A stretch of 64,000 bases of DNA from [Empedobacter] haloabium (GTDB taxonomy: Bacteria > Pseudomonadota > Gammaproteobacteria > Burkholderiales > Burkholderiaceae_D): contig CP136508.1 in the NCBI GenBank assembly GCA_008011715.2, forward strand, positions 2,914,001-2,978,000, read 5' to 3'. The notes under the pieces are model-generated. The model was not told where the DNA came from, did no database searches, and was given only the letters and a program-made list of their open reading frames with translations. Below, piece by piece: positions 52,185 through 60,685 of the stretch. Position 1 is the stretch's first letter, and the number at the start of each line of letters is the position of its first letter. Position numbers and translations under genes: made by a program.

Positions 52185-54133
52185 GGCTGTACGGCACGGC
52201 CGAGGGCGGCGCCGAACGCAGGATGTGCGGCTTCATCGCGCCCACCACGTGCATCTCGCACGGCTTGCAATCGAAGCGCAGCGTGTACTTCTCGTCGCCC
52301 GAGACCAGGGTCATCGGCTCGGCCCGCACCTGGCCCTGCACGCCCTGGACGCCCTTGGCCTGCTTCGGACACAGGTTGAACGAGAAGCGCAGGCAGTGCT
52401 TGGTGATCATCAGCGACACCTCGCCCGGCTCCTCATGGGCCTCGTAGGCCGCGTCGATCAGCTGCACGCCGTGCTTCTGGTAGAACGCGCGCGCCTTCTC
52501 GTTGTACTACGTTGGCCAGGTAGGACAGTTGCGTGTCCGGATACACGGCCGGCGGCTCGGCCGGGGCCTTGCGCGCCGGGCGGTCCCAGGCGGCCAGGCG
52601 GGCGGCCTCGTGCGCGGCGACGGCGTCGCGGCGCAGCGCGTTGATGGCCGCGGCCGGCACGAACCACGGCTGCGACAGCCGCAAGGTGACGCCGTCGGCC
52701 ACGAACATCGTGTTGCCCAGCTTGGACAGGCTGGCGCGCAGGCCGGCCTCGGCCTGGCTCGCCTGCTGGGCCGGCTGCAGGGCCAGCTGGGCGTTCGTGG
52801 CGCTCTCGATGCCGTCCTCGTCGCGCACGGTCAGGCGCAGGCCGCCGTCGATCTCGGCCAGCGTCAGGTGCAGGCCGACCTTGCGCTCGGACGACTTCTT
52901 GTTCAGCGCCGCTTCCCACTGGTGGTCGCGGTTGCGCGAGATCTCGGTGCCGGCCTTCAGGCCGGGCAGGGTGGTCATCACCTCGTTCGGATACACGCGC
53001 CAGCGCTGGCCTTCGTCCGACTCGCCCAGCTTCTGCACCGTGTTGGCCTGGATGCCCACCGTGGTGCGCTTGTTCATGTAGTTCAGGCCGTCGCCGTTGG
53101 CCAGCGGTGCCTGCGTCAGCAGCTCGAAGTGGTCGGTGCCGACCTTGCTGACGGTGCCGACCTGCACGCCCAGGTACTTGGGCGAATCGAAGGCGCCGAT
53201 ATCGTCCTGGCGGCCGGTGGCGAAGTAGTCGGTGTGACCGCGGTTGAAGTTCTTGTCCACGTCCGGCGTGAACAGCACTTGGGTGCGGCCGCTGGACGCG
53301 CGCTCGAACGCGGCCGGGCCGCCGGCGCGGCGCTCCAGGATCTCGTCCAGCAGCAGGCGGTAGTGGGCCGTGATGTTCTTCACGTAGCCCATGTCCTTGT
53401 AGCGGCCCTCGATCTTGAACGAGCGGATGCCGGCGTCGATCAGCGCCTCCAGGTTGCGGCTCTGGTCGTTGTCCTTCATCGACAGCAGGTGCTTGTCATA
53501 GGCCACCACGCGACCCTGGCCGTCCGACAGCGTGTACGGCAGGCGACAGGCCTGCGAGCAGTCGCCGCGGTTGGCGCTGCGGCCCGTGTCGGCGTGCGAG
53601 ATATAGCACTGGCCGGAAAACGCCACGCACAGGGCGCCGTGGATGAAGTATTCCAGCGGGGTATCGACGTCGGCGCGGATCTTGCGGATCTGCTCGATCG
53701 TCAGCTCGCGTGCCAGCACCAGCTGGGAGAAGCCGACGTCGCCCAGGAATTTCGCCTTCTCCACCGTGCGGATGTCGCACTGGGTGCTGGCGTGCAGCTG
53801 GATCGGCGGCAGGTCCAGTTCCAGCAGGCCCATGTCCTGGATGATGAGGGCGTCCACGCCGGCCTCGTACAGCTGCCAGATCTGCTTGCGCGCCAGGTCC
53901 AGTTCGGCGTCGTGCATGATCGTGTTCATCGTCACGAAGATGCGCGCGCGGTAGCCATGCGCGAATCGCACCAGGCTGGCGATGTCCTCCAGCGGATTGC
54001 TGGCGTTGTGGCGGGCGCCGAACGCGGGACCGCCGATGTAGACGGCATCCGCGCCGTGCAGGATGGCCTCGCGGCCGATTTCGGCGGTCTTGGCGGGCGA
54101 CAGCAGTTCGAGCTGGTGGTCAAGTAGGGACAT
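52150..54133 (-). pseudogene. rlhA: U32 peptidase family, RlhA (YdcP)-like, disrupted by a 1-bp insertion
   Basis: The intact frame would encode 660 residues, close to E. coli YdcP/RlhA, which hydroxylates 23S rRNA C2501. The N-terminal part has LELLSPAKTAEIGREAILHG, ADAVYIGGP, LHASTQCD, HGALCVAFSGQC and RSANRGDCSQACRLPY, including the conserved cysteines. At 52508 an extra T (GTTGTACTACG where GTTGTACACG restores the family sequence) shifts the frame after LSYLANV. The continuation (starting around YNEKARAFYQKHGVQLIDAA) is read in another frame to 52150. Removing one base gives exactly 661 codons. The ATG at 54133 follows GAGG. It may be a sequencing error or a recent mutation. Confidence 0.85.
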
Positions 54134-54230
54134 GGCATACCTCTGGGCGAAGGCGGAGATTATAGCGGTGGGCGCGGGGCCTGTCATGGGCCGGCATGGG
54201 GCAAAAGAAGAGGACTGGAGCAATTCTTTC

Positions 54231-54259
54231 TTGCAAAAAACTTCCTACTCATGTGTAAT
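54231..54259 (+). promoter_or_regulatory. Candidate sigma-70 promoter upstream of the vgrG remnant
   Basis: TTGCAA, 17 bp, TGTAAT, in an AT-rich stretch 39 bp before the ATG of the remnant. This is one of the best -35/-10 pairs in the window. Confidence 0.5.
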
Positions 54260-54297
54260 CCGCGATTGACGTATATTTCTTGCAACACCCGTCCCTC

Positions 54298-54459
54298 ATG
54301 CACGAATCGCTCGTTGCGCTGCTCGCCGAAAGCGTGCGCGGCGAGGAGGCGCTGAGCGTGCCGTACAGCTTTGAGCTGCAGGCGGTGGTAACGAGCTGCG
54401 CATCGTGCAGCGTTGTCGGACCTTCCTTGTTGCGTCGCCCACCCGGCCATGGCGGCTAG
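54298..54459 (+). pseudogene. VgrG-like N-terminal remnant
   Basis: A 53-codon frame starts MHESLVALLAESVRGEEALS and continues VPYSFELQAVV, the pattern of a VgrG (type VI secretion spike) N-terminus where a beta strand ends in EALSxPFxFEL. After about residue 30 similarity stops and the frame ends at a TAG at 54457. Full VgrG proteins exceed 600 residues, so this is a decayed 5' fragment. The assignment rests on a short motif. Confidence 0.45.
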
Positions 54460-54685
54460 TCGAGACACCAGCTGTCGCCAGGAGTCTTGCTCTCAGCGGG
54501 TCCCTTCCGCACGCCCAGGGCATGCTGGGATCACCACCAGTCTGGCCGTGCCAACGGCACAGGCCGGCGATCCCGGTGGCATATCCCCACGCCGCTTCTT
54601 GTCAGGCATCGGTGATTGGCCAGCACGGCTGTTGTTTTCGCGCCGCGCGTAAGCGGGTAGGGGGCATCCGCCGATTAGCGCTTGT
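54460..54685. other. Non-coding stretch after the vgrG remnant
   Basis: No convincing gene, repeat or RNA is visible. Open frames here have no ribosome-binding site and no recognisable protein family. It may be debris of the deletion that removed the rest of the vgrG gene. Confidence 0.5.
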
Positions 54686-54691
54686 TACACT
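54686..54691 (+). promoter_or_regulatory. -10-like element upstream of the CHASE3-GGDEF gene
   Basis: TACACT (context CTTGTTACACTGGCG) 71 bp before the start codon; -35 not evident. Confidence 0.35.
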
Positions 54692-54762
54692 GGCGTCTCT
54701 GCCCCGCTCCCGCAGCCTTCCCGTGCCAGGCCTCGCACCAGCCGGCGCTGCCACTGATCTCG

Positions 54763-56445
54763 ATGAAACTTGAAAACAAGCTGAAGCTGTCCGCGGCGTG
54801 CGTGATCGCCGTCATGTCGCTGGTGGCGATCGGGCCGTATTTTCTTAACGCCCAGGTACGCGGGGTCATGACCGAGCTGAAGCATGCCTCGGCGGTCGAG
54901 CGGCAGTATGCGACGATGTTGACGCTGCTGTCCGATGCCGAGGCGGCCGAGCGCGGCTACGTCATTACCGGGCGCGCGGAATTCCTGCAGCCGTACAACG
55001 CGGCGCTGGGCCTGTTGCCCGCGCTGCGCGCGCAATTGCGCGAGCGCCAGACCACGGCGGCCGAGCGGATGGTGCTGGACCAGATCGATACGCTGACCAG
55101 CAAGAAGCTGGATTACATGGCGCAGGTCATCAAGGTGCGCGACGAGGGCGGCTTCGAGGCGGCCCGGCAGCTGATCGATTCCGGCCGCGGCAAGACCTAT
55201 ATGGACCAGCTGCGCAGCCTGATCAGCGAACAGGTGTCGGAGCACGCGCTGCACCGTGCCGACCTGCGTGAAACGCTGACGTCGTCCGCAGCCCGGGCCG
55301 CCAGCCTGGCCAGCATCGCCACGCTGGCCGACATCGCCCTGATCGTCGCCGTGCTGTTTGCGGCCAACCGCGGCCTGACCCAGCGCCTGGCCGCGGAAAG
55401 CCGTGCCAACGAGGCCTCCGATCAGCTGCGCCGCGCCGCGGCCGTGGCGGAGAAGCGCAATCTGCAACTGCTGGGTGGCGGCGACATGCTGCAGGCGCTG
55501 GAGCTGGCCGAGACGACGGACGAGAGCGCCAGCATTGTCGCGCGCTTCTTCCATCGCTTGCTGCCCGGCCTGTGCGGTTCGATGTACCTGTACCGTCATT
55601 CGCGCGACGTCCTGGAGCGCAAGGCAAGCTGGGGGACGGCCGACGACCCCGAGATCATCGAGCCGCTCGAGTGCTGGGCGCTGCGCAAGGGCAGCGCGCA
55701 CGATGACGCGCATGGCCATGCGCTGCGCTGCGGCCATGCGGCGGCGACAGACGCGTCGTCGCCGCGGCTGTGCGTGCCGCTCGTTACGCAAGGTAATGTG
55801 ATCGGTTTCATCACCCTGCAGGGCGCGGCGCTGGCGGCACCGGACAGCGCCGACGATCGCGCCTGGATCCTGCAGCTGGCCGAACAGGCAGCGCTCGCGC
55901 TCAGCAACGTCGAGCTACGCGTCTCGCTGCGGCTGCAGTCCGTCATCGATCCGCTGACCCAGCTGTACAACCGCCGCTATCTCGACGAAACGCTGAAACG
56001 GGAGCTGAGCCGCGCGGAGCGCCGCGGCATGCCGATGGCGGTGCTGATGATCGACCTGGATCACTTCAAGCGCGTCAACGACACGTTCGGTCACGAGGGC
56101 GGCGATCTGTTGCTGCGCAGCGTGGCGACGATCCTGAAGCAGTCGGTGCGAGCGGGCGACGTGCCATGCCGCTATGGCGGCGAGGAACTGGTCGTGCTGA
56201 TGCCCGATTGCAGCCTGGACAAGGCGGCCGAGCGGGCCGAGGCGATTCGTGCGGCCATCGCCGGGCTGCATCTGCAGTTTAATGCCCAGGTGCTGACGGC
56301 AACTGCGTCGCTGGGCGTGGCTGCCTATCCGGATTCCGGGATCGGCGCCGAGATGCTGGTGCAGGAGGCCGACGCCGCGCTGTATGCCGCCAAGCGCGAC
56401 GGCCGCAATCGCGTGGTGGTGGCCGGGGCCACCGTGGCCGGGTGA
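54763..56445 (+). CDS. CHASE3-GAF-GGDEF membrane diguanylate cyclase
   Basis: A 560-residue protein. A first membrane helix (about 9-29) and a second (about 184-206) enclose a CHASE3-type helical sensor (SDAEAAERGYVITGRAEFLQPYN). A coiled stretch, a GAF-like domain (about 235-400) and GGDEF (about 405-555) follow. The active site is GGEEL, preceded by an RAGD inhibitory site at the proper distance. It should make c-di-GMP in response to a periplasmic signal. ATG 54763 (MKLENKLKLS) fits the first helix; in-frame upstream codons look non-coding. Confidence 0.92.
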   Translation: MKLENKLKLSAACVIAVMSLVAIGPYFLNAQVRGVMTELKHASAVERQYATMLTLLSDAEAAERGYVITGRAEFLQPYNAALGLLPALRAQLRERQTTAAERMVLDQIDTLTSKKLDYMAQVIKVRDEGGFEAARQLIDSGRGKTYMDQLRSLISEQVSEHALHRADLRETLTSSAARAASLASIATLADIALIVAVLFAANRGLTQRLAAESRANEASDQLRRAAAVAEKRNLQLLGGGDMLQALELAETTDESASIVARFFHRLLPGLCGSMYLYRHSRDVLERKASWGTADDPEIIEPLECWALRKGSAHDDAHGHALRCGHAAATDASSPRLCVPLVTQGNVIGFITLQGAALAAPDSADDRAWILQLAEQAALALSNVELRVSLRLQSVIDPLTQLYNRRYLDETLKRELSRAERRGMPMAVLMIDLDHFKRVNDTFGHEGGDLLLRSVATILKQSVRAGDVPCRYGGEELVVLMPDCSLDKAAERAEAIRAAIAGLHLQFNAQVLTATASLGVAAYPDSGIGAEMLVQEADAALYAAKRDGRNRVVVAGATVAG

Positions 56446-56467
56446 GCTGCCGGCGGGGGACGCCTGA

Positions 56468-56725
56468 CTAGCAGGGTGAGGCCGCCTCGGCGTCGTTGCC
56501 TTCGCCGCCGCCGTCGCATTCCCACGGCACCACGCCGACCAGCGTGCTGCGCCGCAGGCGCAGACGTGCGTGCGGCGTGCGGATCCCGGATGCCATCCCC
56601 CATGCAGCTGCCCAGCGCAGGGCTCGATCCGTGACGCTTCCAAAGGGCCGTTCAGCGGCCGCGCGCTCCAGTGCCCGCGACATCCGCTGCATGGCGTAGA
56701 GCTTCTTCGACGATACATTCACCAT
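56468..56725 (-). CDS. Small conserved-looking protein, unknown function
   Basis: An 85-residue protein. The first half (SSKKLYAMQRMSRALERA, then RALRWAAAWGMASGI) is amphipathic and helical in appearance, and the codons show the high third-position GC of real genes here. The C-terminus is acidic (ECDGGGEGNDAEAASPC). No ribosome-binding site is evident before ATG 56725, so the start may lie elsewhere. I recognise no family. Confidence 0.45.
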   Translation of the reverse strand: MVNVSSKKLYAMQRMSRALERAAAERPFGSVTDRALRWAAAWGMASGIRTPHARLRLRRSTLVGVVPWECDGGGEGNDAEAASPC

Positions 56726-56772
56726 CCGGACACGATACGCCGCATTACCGGGCGCCAGTGTGGCGCACATAA

Positions 56773-56808
56773 CGGTCAGGCAGCATTGCGCGGTCAGGCA
56801 GCATTGCG
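56773..56808. repeat. Perfect 18-bp tandem duplication
   Basis: CGGTCAGGCAGCATTGCG occurs twice head to tail, between the GNAT gene's stop and the small upstream gene. Two unmutated copies suggest a recent slippage event or paired binding sites. Confidence 0.9.
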
Positions 56809-56833
56809 CATCCGGGCGGTGCACTGGTCCGCG

Positions 56834-57397
56834 TCACGCCTTATCGCCGAACCGCAGGTACCAGAACAGCGCGGTCTCGTGCGCGAGGTCGGGGAAGCCG
56901 GCGTACAGCAGACGGTCGGCGCCGCCCAGGCGCATGCCCAGGCGCGCGTAGAAGCGGCAGGCGGCCACGTTGGTCGACTGTGTTTCCAGCCGCAAGCCCG
57001 CCAGGCCGGCTGCGCGGGCCCAGTCGCGCGCAGCGTCCATCAGCGCCTGCCCGATACCCAGGCCGCGCTGGCTGCGGTCCACCGCGAGGTCGTCGATGAG
57101 GGCGAATCCCGTCCAGTCGCGGCTGACCAGGACATAGCCGAGTAGCGGCGACGTGGTGTCCGCAGCCGTGGATACAGTCGGTCGGGCCACGAACAATGCG
57201 CCGTCGGCGTCGGGCGCCAGCTCGTCCGCGTCGCCGTAGTCCTTGCGATACGGCGCAACCGGCACGACGGCGGCGATGTCATCGCCGTCGAAAGGCGGCA
57301 CAGCCACCGCCTCCACGTCGAAGGAAAAATCGCAGTGGACCAGTTGCTGCCGCTCCAGACGGGGCAGCAGTTCGATGGTGAAGCGTGCAGGTGGCAT
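56834..57397 (-). CDS. GNAT acetyltransferase, streptothricin acetyltransferase-like
   Basis: A 187-residue acetyltransferase. The second half has IDDLAVDRSQRGLGIGQALMD with the acetyl-CoA loop QRGLGIG, then LETQSTNVAACRFYARLG, GADRLLYAGF and a final ALFWYLRF. These follow the pattern of Sat-type streptothricin N-acetyltransferases closely. Chromosomal members are common and their natural substrates are often unknown, so resistance is only a possibility. No ribosome-binding site is obvious before the ATG. Confidence 0.82.
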   Translation of the reverse strand: MPPARFTIELLPRLERQQLVHCDFSFDVEAVAVPPFDGDDIAAVVPVAPYRKDYGDADELAPDADGALFVARPTVSTAADTTSPLLGYVLVSRDWTGFALIDDLAVDRSQRGLGIGQALMDAARDWARAAGLAGLRLETQSTNVAACRFYARLGMRLGGADRLLYAGFPDLAHETALFWYLRFGDKA

Positions 57398-57466
57398 GGC
57401 AATGGCGGCAGGGGAAAAAGCGCCAGCGTAGCATGCCAGCGGCGGCGGCGCCGGCCGCGCCAGGGT

Positions 57467-58225
57467 TCAGGCCCGCGGCCGGTAGTACAGCACGGCGGCG
57501 CCTTTTTCGCATGCCGGCTGGTGTTGCTCCATCTCCGGATACTCTTCCGCCCAGCGACGCAGGATCAGCTGTTCGTCCGGCCGGCCCGCATCGTCCAGGA
57601 ACACGGCCGCACCCGGCGCCAGCCGGCCGAACAGGGCCGGGCCGGCGGGATAGCGGGCCAGTGCGCGCGTCGCTTGCGGCGGCCCGTCGATGGCGATCAT
57701 GTCGATGCCGGCGCCGTCGGGCAAGCCATCGGTGCTGTACCAGGGCCACGTGGCGTCGCCGAAATCCTGCGCCTTCAGCGGCGCATCCAGCACGACGGCC
57801 CATTCCGACAAACCATGGCGGGCCAGTTGCCGCCGCGTCTGGGCCGCATAGTGCGGCTCGTGCTCCAGGCTGTACAGCTTGCCCGCTCCGTTCAGTTGCA
57901 GGCAGCGCGCCAGCACCACCGTCGACGTGCCGCTGCTGCATTCGACGATGACGCGCGGCTTCTCGGCCAGCGCATGGCGTGCCAGCATCAGCAGGAAGTC
58001 CGGTGACGCGGCCCAGCCACGGGTGTCCGGCAGGCTGTGCCGCAGGCCGAGGTCCGTGTACAGGCCCTGCAGCGCCTCCAGTTGGCGGAACAGGCCGGCA
58101 TTGTCGCGTTGCGAGCGGTCGCGCACGTCGTGCAGCAGCAGGTGGATCAAACGCACCTTGTGCAGCGTATAGCCGCACAGCAGCACGGTCGCGGCCAGGA
58201 ACAGGAACGACGTCATCGGGAACAT
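57467..58225 (-). CDS. Membrane-anchored class I SAM-dependent methyltransferase-like protein
   Basis: A 252-residue protein with an N-terminal membrane helix (about 4-20) and a Rossmann methyltransferase-like domain (IVECSSGTSTVVLARCLQ, YSLEHEP, DMIAIDGPP, GAAVFLDDAGRPDE). This pattern resembles methyltransferases encoded in polysaccharide loci. AGGAGG precedes the ATG. Its start overlaps the 3' end of the tyrosine kinase gene by 13 bases, so it belongs to the exopolysaccharide operon; methylation of a sugar or carrier is inferred. Confidence 0.85.
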   Translation of the reverse strand: MFPMTSFLFLAATVLLCGYTLHKVRLIHLLLHDVRDRSQRDNAGLFRQLEALQGLYTDLGLRHSLPDTRGWAASPDFLLMLARHALAEKPRVIVECSSGTSTVVLARCLQLNGAGKLYSLEHEPHYAAQTRRQLARHGLSEWAVVLDAPLKAQDFGDATWPWYSTDGLPDGAGIDMIAIDGPPQATRALARYPAGPALFGRLAPGAAVFLDDAGRPDEQLILRRWAEEYPEMEQHQPACEKGAAVLYYRPRA

Positions 58226-59007
58226 GGGGCCTCCTGGTCGTAATAGCCGTAATAGTCGGTGCCGCCGGACGAGGCGGTCTTGTTATAGATGAGGTTGACG
58301 TTCGGGCAGCCTTCCACCTGCCGCAGCGCCTCGCGCACCGCGCCGTGCGTGGTGCGCTCGGCTTCCACCACCAGCACGATCTGGCCCATCTGGGCAGCCA
58401 GCACACTGGCCTCCGTCGTGATCAGCAGCGGCGGCGAATCGAAGATCACGATGCGGTCGGGGTAGCGGCTGGCGATGTCTTCCAGCAGCCGCGTCATGCT
58501 CCGGCTGGCCAGCAGCTCCGTCGCATGGCGGTTGCGCCGGCCAGCCGGCAGGATGCTGAGGGCGGGCACATTGGTACGGAGGATCACGTCGGCCAGGTCG
58601 AGTTTGTCATCCAGCAGCACGTCCATCAGGCCGGGCCGGGGCGCCAGGCCCAGCGCGGCCAGCAGCGATGGCCGGGCCACGTCCGCATCGACCAGCAGTA
58701 CGGTCGTGTCCCGTTCCATTGCCATGCTCATCGCCAGGTTGATGGCGCAGTAAGTCTTGCCTTCGCCCGGCAGGGCGCTGGTGACGACGATCAGGTTGCC
58801 ATGCCGGACGGGCTGGTCATCGGCGCCCCGCATGCTGCGCAATAGAGGGCGCTTGATGATGCGGAAGTCTTCCGCGACGCTGGTGCGGTCGCCGTCGTGG
58901 GTCACCATGCCGAGGCGCCGCAGCCGCGCCAGGTCGATTTCGGCAAAGCGGGCGTCGGCGCCGGCCAGCATGGGTTCCGTGCGCTGGAGATGGTCGATAG
59001 GCATCAT
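58213..59007 (-). CDS. PEP-CTERM/XrtA-associated BY-kinase (tyrosine autokinase)
   Basis: A 264-residue cytoplasmic kinase of the CpsD/EpsG type that controls polysaccharide chain assembly. Walker A is SALPGEGKT at 77-85, Walker A' VLLVDADVARP at 103-113, Walker B IVIFDSPPLL. A Tyr-rich C-terminus (DYYGYYDQ) provides autophosphorylation sites. It lies 10 bp after the chain-length determinant gene, its expected partner. The start has no strong ribosome-binding site; two consecutive ATGs are possible. Confidence 0.92.
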   Translation of the reverse strand: MMPIDHLQRTEPMLAGADARFAEIDLARLRRLGMVTHDGDRTSVAEDFRIIKRPLLRSMRGADDQPVRHGNLIVVTSALPGEGKTYCAINLAMSMAMERDTTVLLVDADVARPSLLAALGLAPRPGLMDVLLDDKLDLADVILRTNVPALSILPAGRRNRHATELLASRSMTRLLEDIASRYPDRIVIFDSPPLLITTEASVLAAQMGQIVLVVEAERTTHGAVREALRQVEGCPNVNLIYNKTASSGGTDYYGYYDQEAPCSR

Positions 59008-59017
59008 GCGTAGCTCG

Positions 59018-60547
59018 CTAAGAATGAAGAAGCGCCATGGCCATCACACCGCCGTACGACGCCACCAGGCAGGCGACACCGGCACCCAGGCCGATTCGCC
59101 CGCGCCGGCGCCGGCGCAACTGCGCGTCGGTCCAGTTCATGGCGACGGTGCCGAGCACGCGCAGCCCGGTGGCCTCGCGCAACTGGTGCGGGCTCAGGTA
59201 GGTAGGGCGCACCTGGCTGATCAGCAGAGCAGAAGCGGCACCGGAGAGTACGGCGACAGCCAGCACCGCGCTGTACAGCAGCGGCCGTTTGGGGCCGGTA
59301 GGGCGCAATGGCAACGTCGGGGGATCGATGATGCGAAAACTCATGATCTCCGTCGTAGTGCTGAGGTCGCCGGACAACTTGGCCGCTTCGCGCCGGCTGA
59401 TCAGCTTTTCGTAGTTGTCCTTGTTGACCTGGTAGTCGCGGTTCAGCTGGGCCAGCTGCGACTCCACTTCCGGTACCGCCTTGCTGCGCTCCAGCAGCGT
59501 GTCGTGCCGCGCCTGCATTTCCGCGACGCGCGCCTTGACGGCCGCGACCCTTGCGTCGGCCTCGGCCAGCGCGACCTTCAATTGCTGCAGCATGGGACTG
59601 TAGTGCTTGCCCGGATCGGCCGAGACCACCCGCTTCTTCGCTTCCTGCACCTTGCGTTCCTCCAGCAAGGCAATCAGGCGGCGCGTCGAGATGATGTCGG
59701 GGTGGGCTTCCGTATATTGCAGCAGCAGGGCATCGAGCGACTTGTTGAGGGCGCCGATGCGGCTGTCCAGCTCCGGATTGTCGATCATTGCCGGATCCGG
59801 CTCCGTGCCAAGGATGGGTTCGTCACCCGCCGCCTGTGCGCCGATGGCGTTGCGCGCCTGCTCGGCCTCGACCAGTTCGAGCCTGGCATTGTTCAGCGCA
59901 TCGGAGGACATCAACAGCTGTGCGCCATAGTCGATGCCCTGGCGCGGCAGGAGGAAGCCGTTCTTCAGCTTGAAATCCTTGAGGGAGTTCTCCGCGGCCA
60001 CGAGCTTCTCCTCGTAGGCGCGGATCTGGTCGTCGATGAACTGCACGGCCTTTTCCGATTCGCCGCGCTTGCCCTTGAAGCTGCCTTCGACGAAGATCGT
60101 CAGCAGCGACTGCACCACGTCGCGCACCAGGCGGGGATTGCTGTTGCTGTAGCTGATCGTGTAGATGTCGTAGGTGCTGGTGCCGCCGATGCGGATCTTC
60201 TGCATCAGCTCGTCCACCTGCTTCTCGTGCTCGCGCGGGTTACGCGCGGCAATGTCGAGGTCGACCATGCGGATGACGCGCTCGACGTTTGGCCGGCTCA
60301 GCAGCGTGCGACTCATGATCGCCACCTGTTGTTCGACGTTCGGTACCGTCGTCATGCCGGCCAGGAGCGGCTTCAGGATGCTTTGCGTGTCGACGTAGAC
60401 GCGGGCCGTGGTCTGGTAGTCGTCCGGCAAGGTGCAGACCCTGAGCCACCCCAGCGTCGCCACCAGCCACATGACCGCGACACCCCACCAGCGATACTTC
60501 CAGATCCCTTTCAGGCCGGATTGCAGCTGGGCGATGATCTCTTCCAT
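59018..60547 (-). CDS. PEP-CTERM-type polysaccharide chain length determinant (Wzz/GumC family)
   Basis: A 509-residue inner-membrane protein. The first helix is at about 18-36 and the last pair near 430-450 and 485-505. Between them lies a Wzz domain (DDYQTTARVYVDTQSILKPLLAG) and long coiled coils (about 170-230, 300-385), then the PxxP-like PPTLPLRPTGPKRP before the last helices. It lacks a fused kinase domain, supplied by the next gene. ATG 60547 is chosen because GGAGA lies upstream. It works with the kinase to export and set the length of exopolysaccharide. Confidence 0.92.
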   Translation of the reverse strand: MEEIIAQLQSGLKGIWKYRWWGVAVMWLVATLGWLRVCTLPDDYQTTARVYVDTQSILKPLLAGMTTVPNVEQQVAIMSRTLLSRPNVERVIRMVDLDIAARNPREHEKQVDELMQKIRIGGTSTYDIYTISYSNSNPRLVRDVVQSLLTIFVEGSFKGKRGESEKAVQFIDDQIRAYEEKLVAAENSLKDFKLKNGFLLPRQGIDYGAQLLMSSDALNNARLELVEAEQARNAIGAQAAGDEPILGTEPDPAMIDNPELDSRIGALNKSLDALLLQYTEAHPDIISTRRLIALLEERKVQEAKKRVVSADPGKHYSPMLQQLKVALAEADARVAAVKARVAEMQARHDTLLERSKAVPEVESQLAQLNRDYQVNKDNYEKLISRREAAKLSGDLSTTTEIMSFRIIDPPTLPLRPTGPKRPLLYSAVLAVAVLSGAASALLISQVRPTYLSPHQLREATGLRVLGTVAMNWTDAQLRRRRRGRIGLGAGVACLVASYGGVMAMALLHS

Positions 60548-60583
60548 TGGGGATTCTCCGGGAACGCAACCTGTCCGAGTCCG

Positions 60584-60589
60584 ATTATA
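60584..60589 (-). promoter_or_regulatory. -10 element upstream of the chain-length gene
   Basis: A perfect TATAAT on the minus strand (context CCATATAATCGG) 37 bp before the start codon and downstream of the PEP-CTERM gene's terminator, so the exopolysaccharide genes likely form their own transcript. -35 weak. Confidence 0.5.
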
Positions 60590-60641
60590 TGGCTGGGCTG
60601 CGGCACCTCGGCGGGAATGCGATGACCGGTTGAGACGCGTC

Positions 60642-60679
60642 AAAAACGGCGCACCGTCAAGTTTTCCGACGGTGCGCCG
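60642..60679 (-). terminator. Rho-independent terminator of the PEP-CTERM gene
   Basis: A perfect 12-bp stem (CGGCGCACCGTC / GACGGTGCGCCG) with a 9-nt loop, followed on the minus strand by TTTTT. It starts seven bases after the stop of the PEP-CTERM gene. Confidence 0.9.
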
Positions 60680-60685
60680 CCCACC

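Noticed and set aside
52150..52467. Separate small gene starting MQLIDAAYEAHEEPGE
   Set aside because: It is the displaced C-terminal end of the frameshifted U32 gene, not an independent gene.
54184..54468. 94-codon minus-strand open frame over the vgrG remnant
   Set aside because: It has no ribosome-binding site and is antisense to the VgrG-like frame, which shows a recognisable motif.
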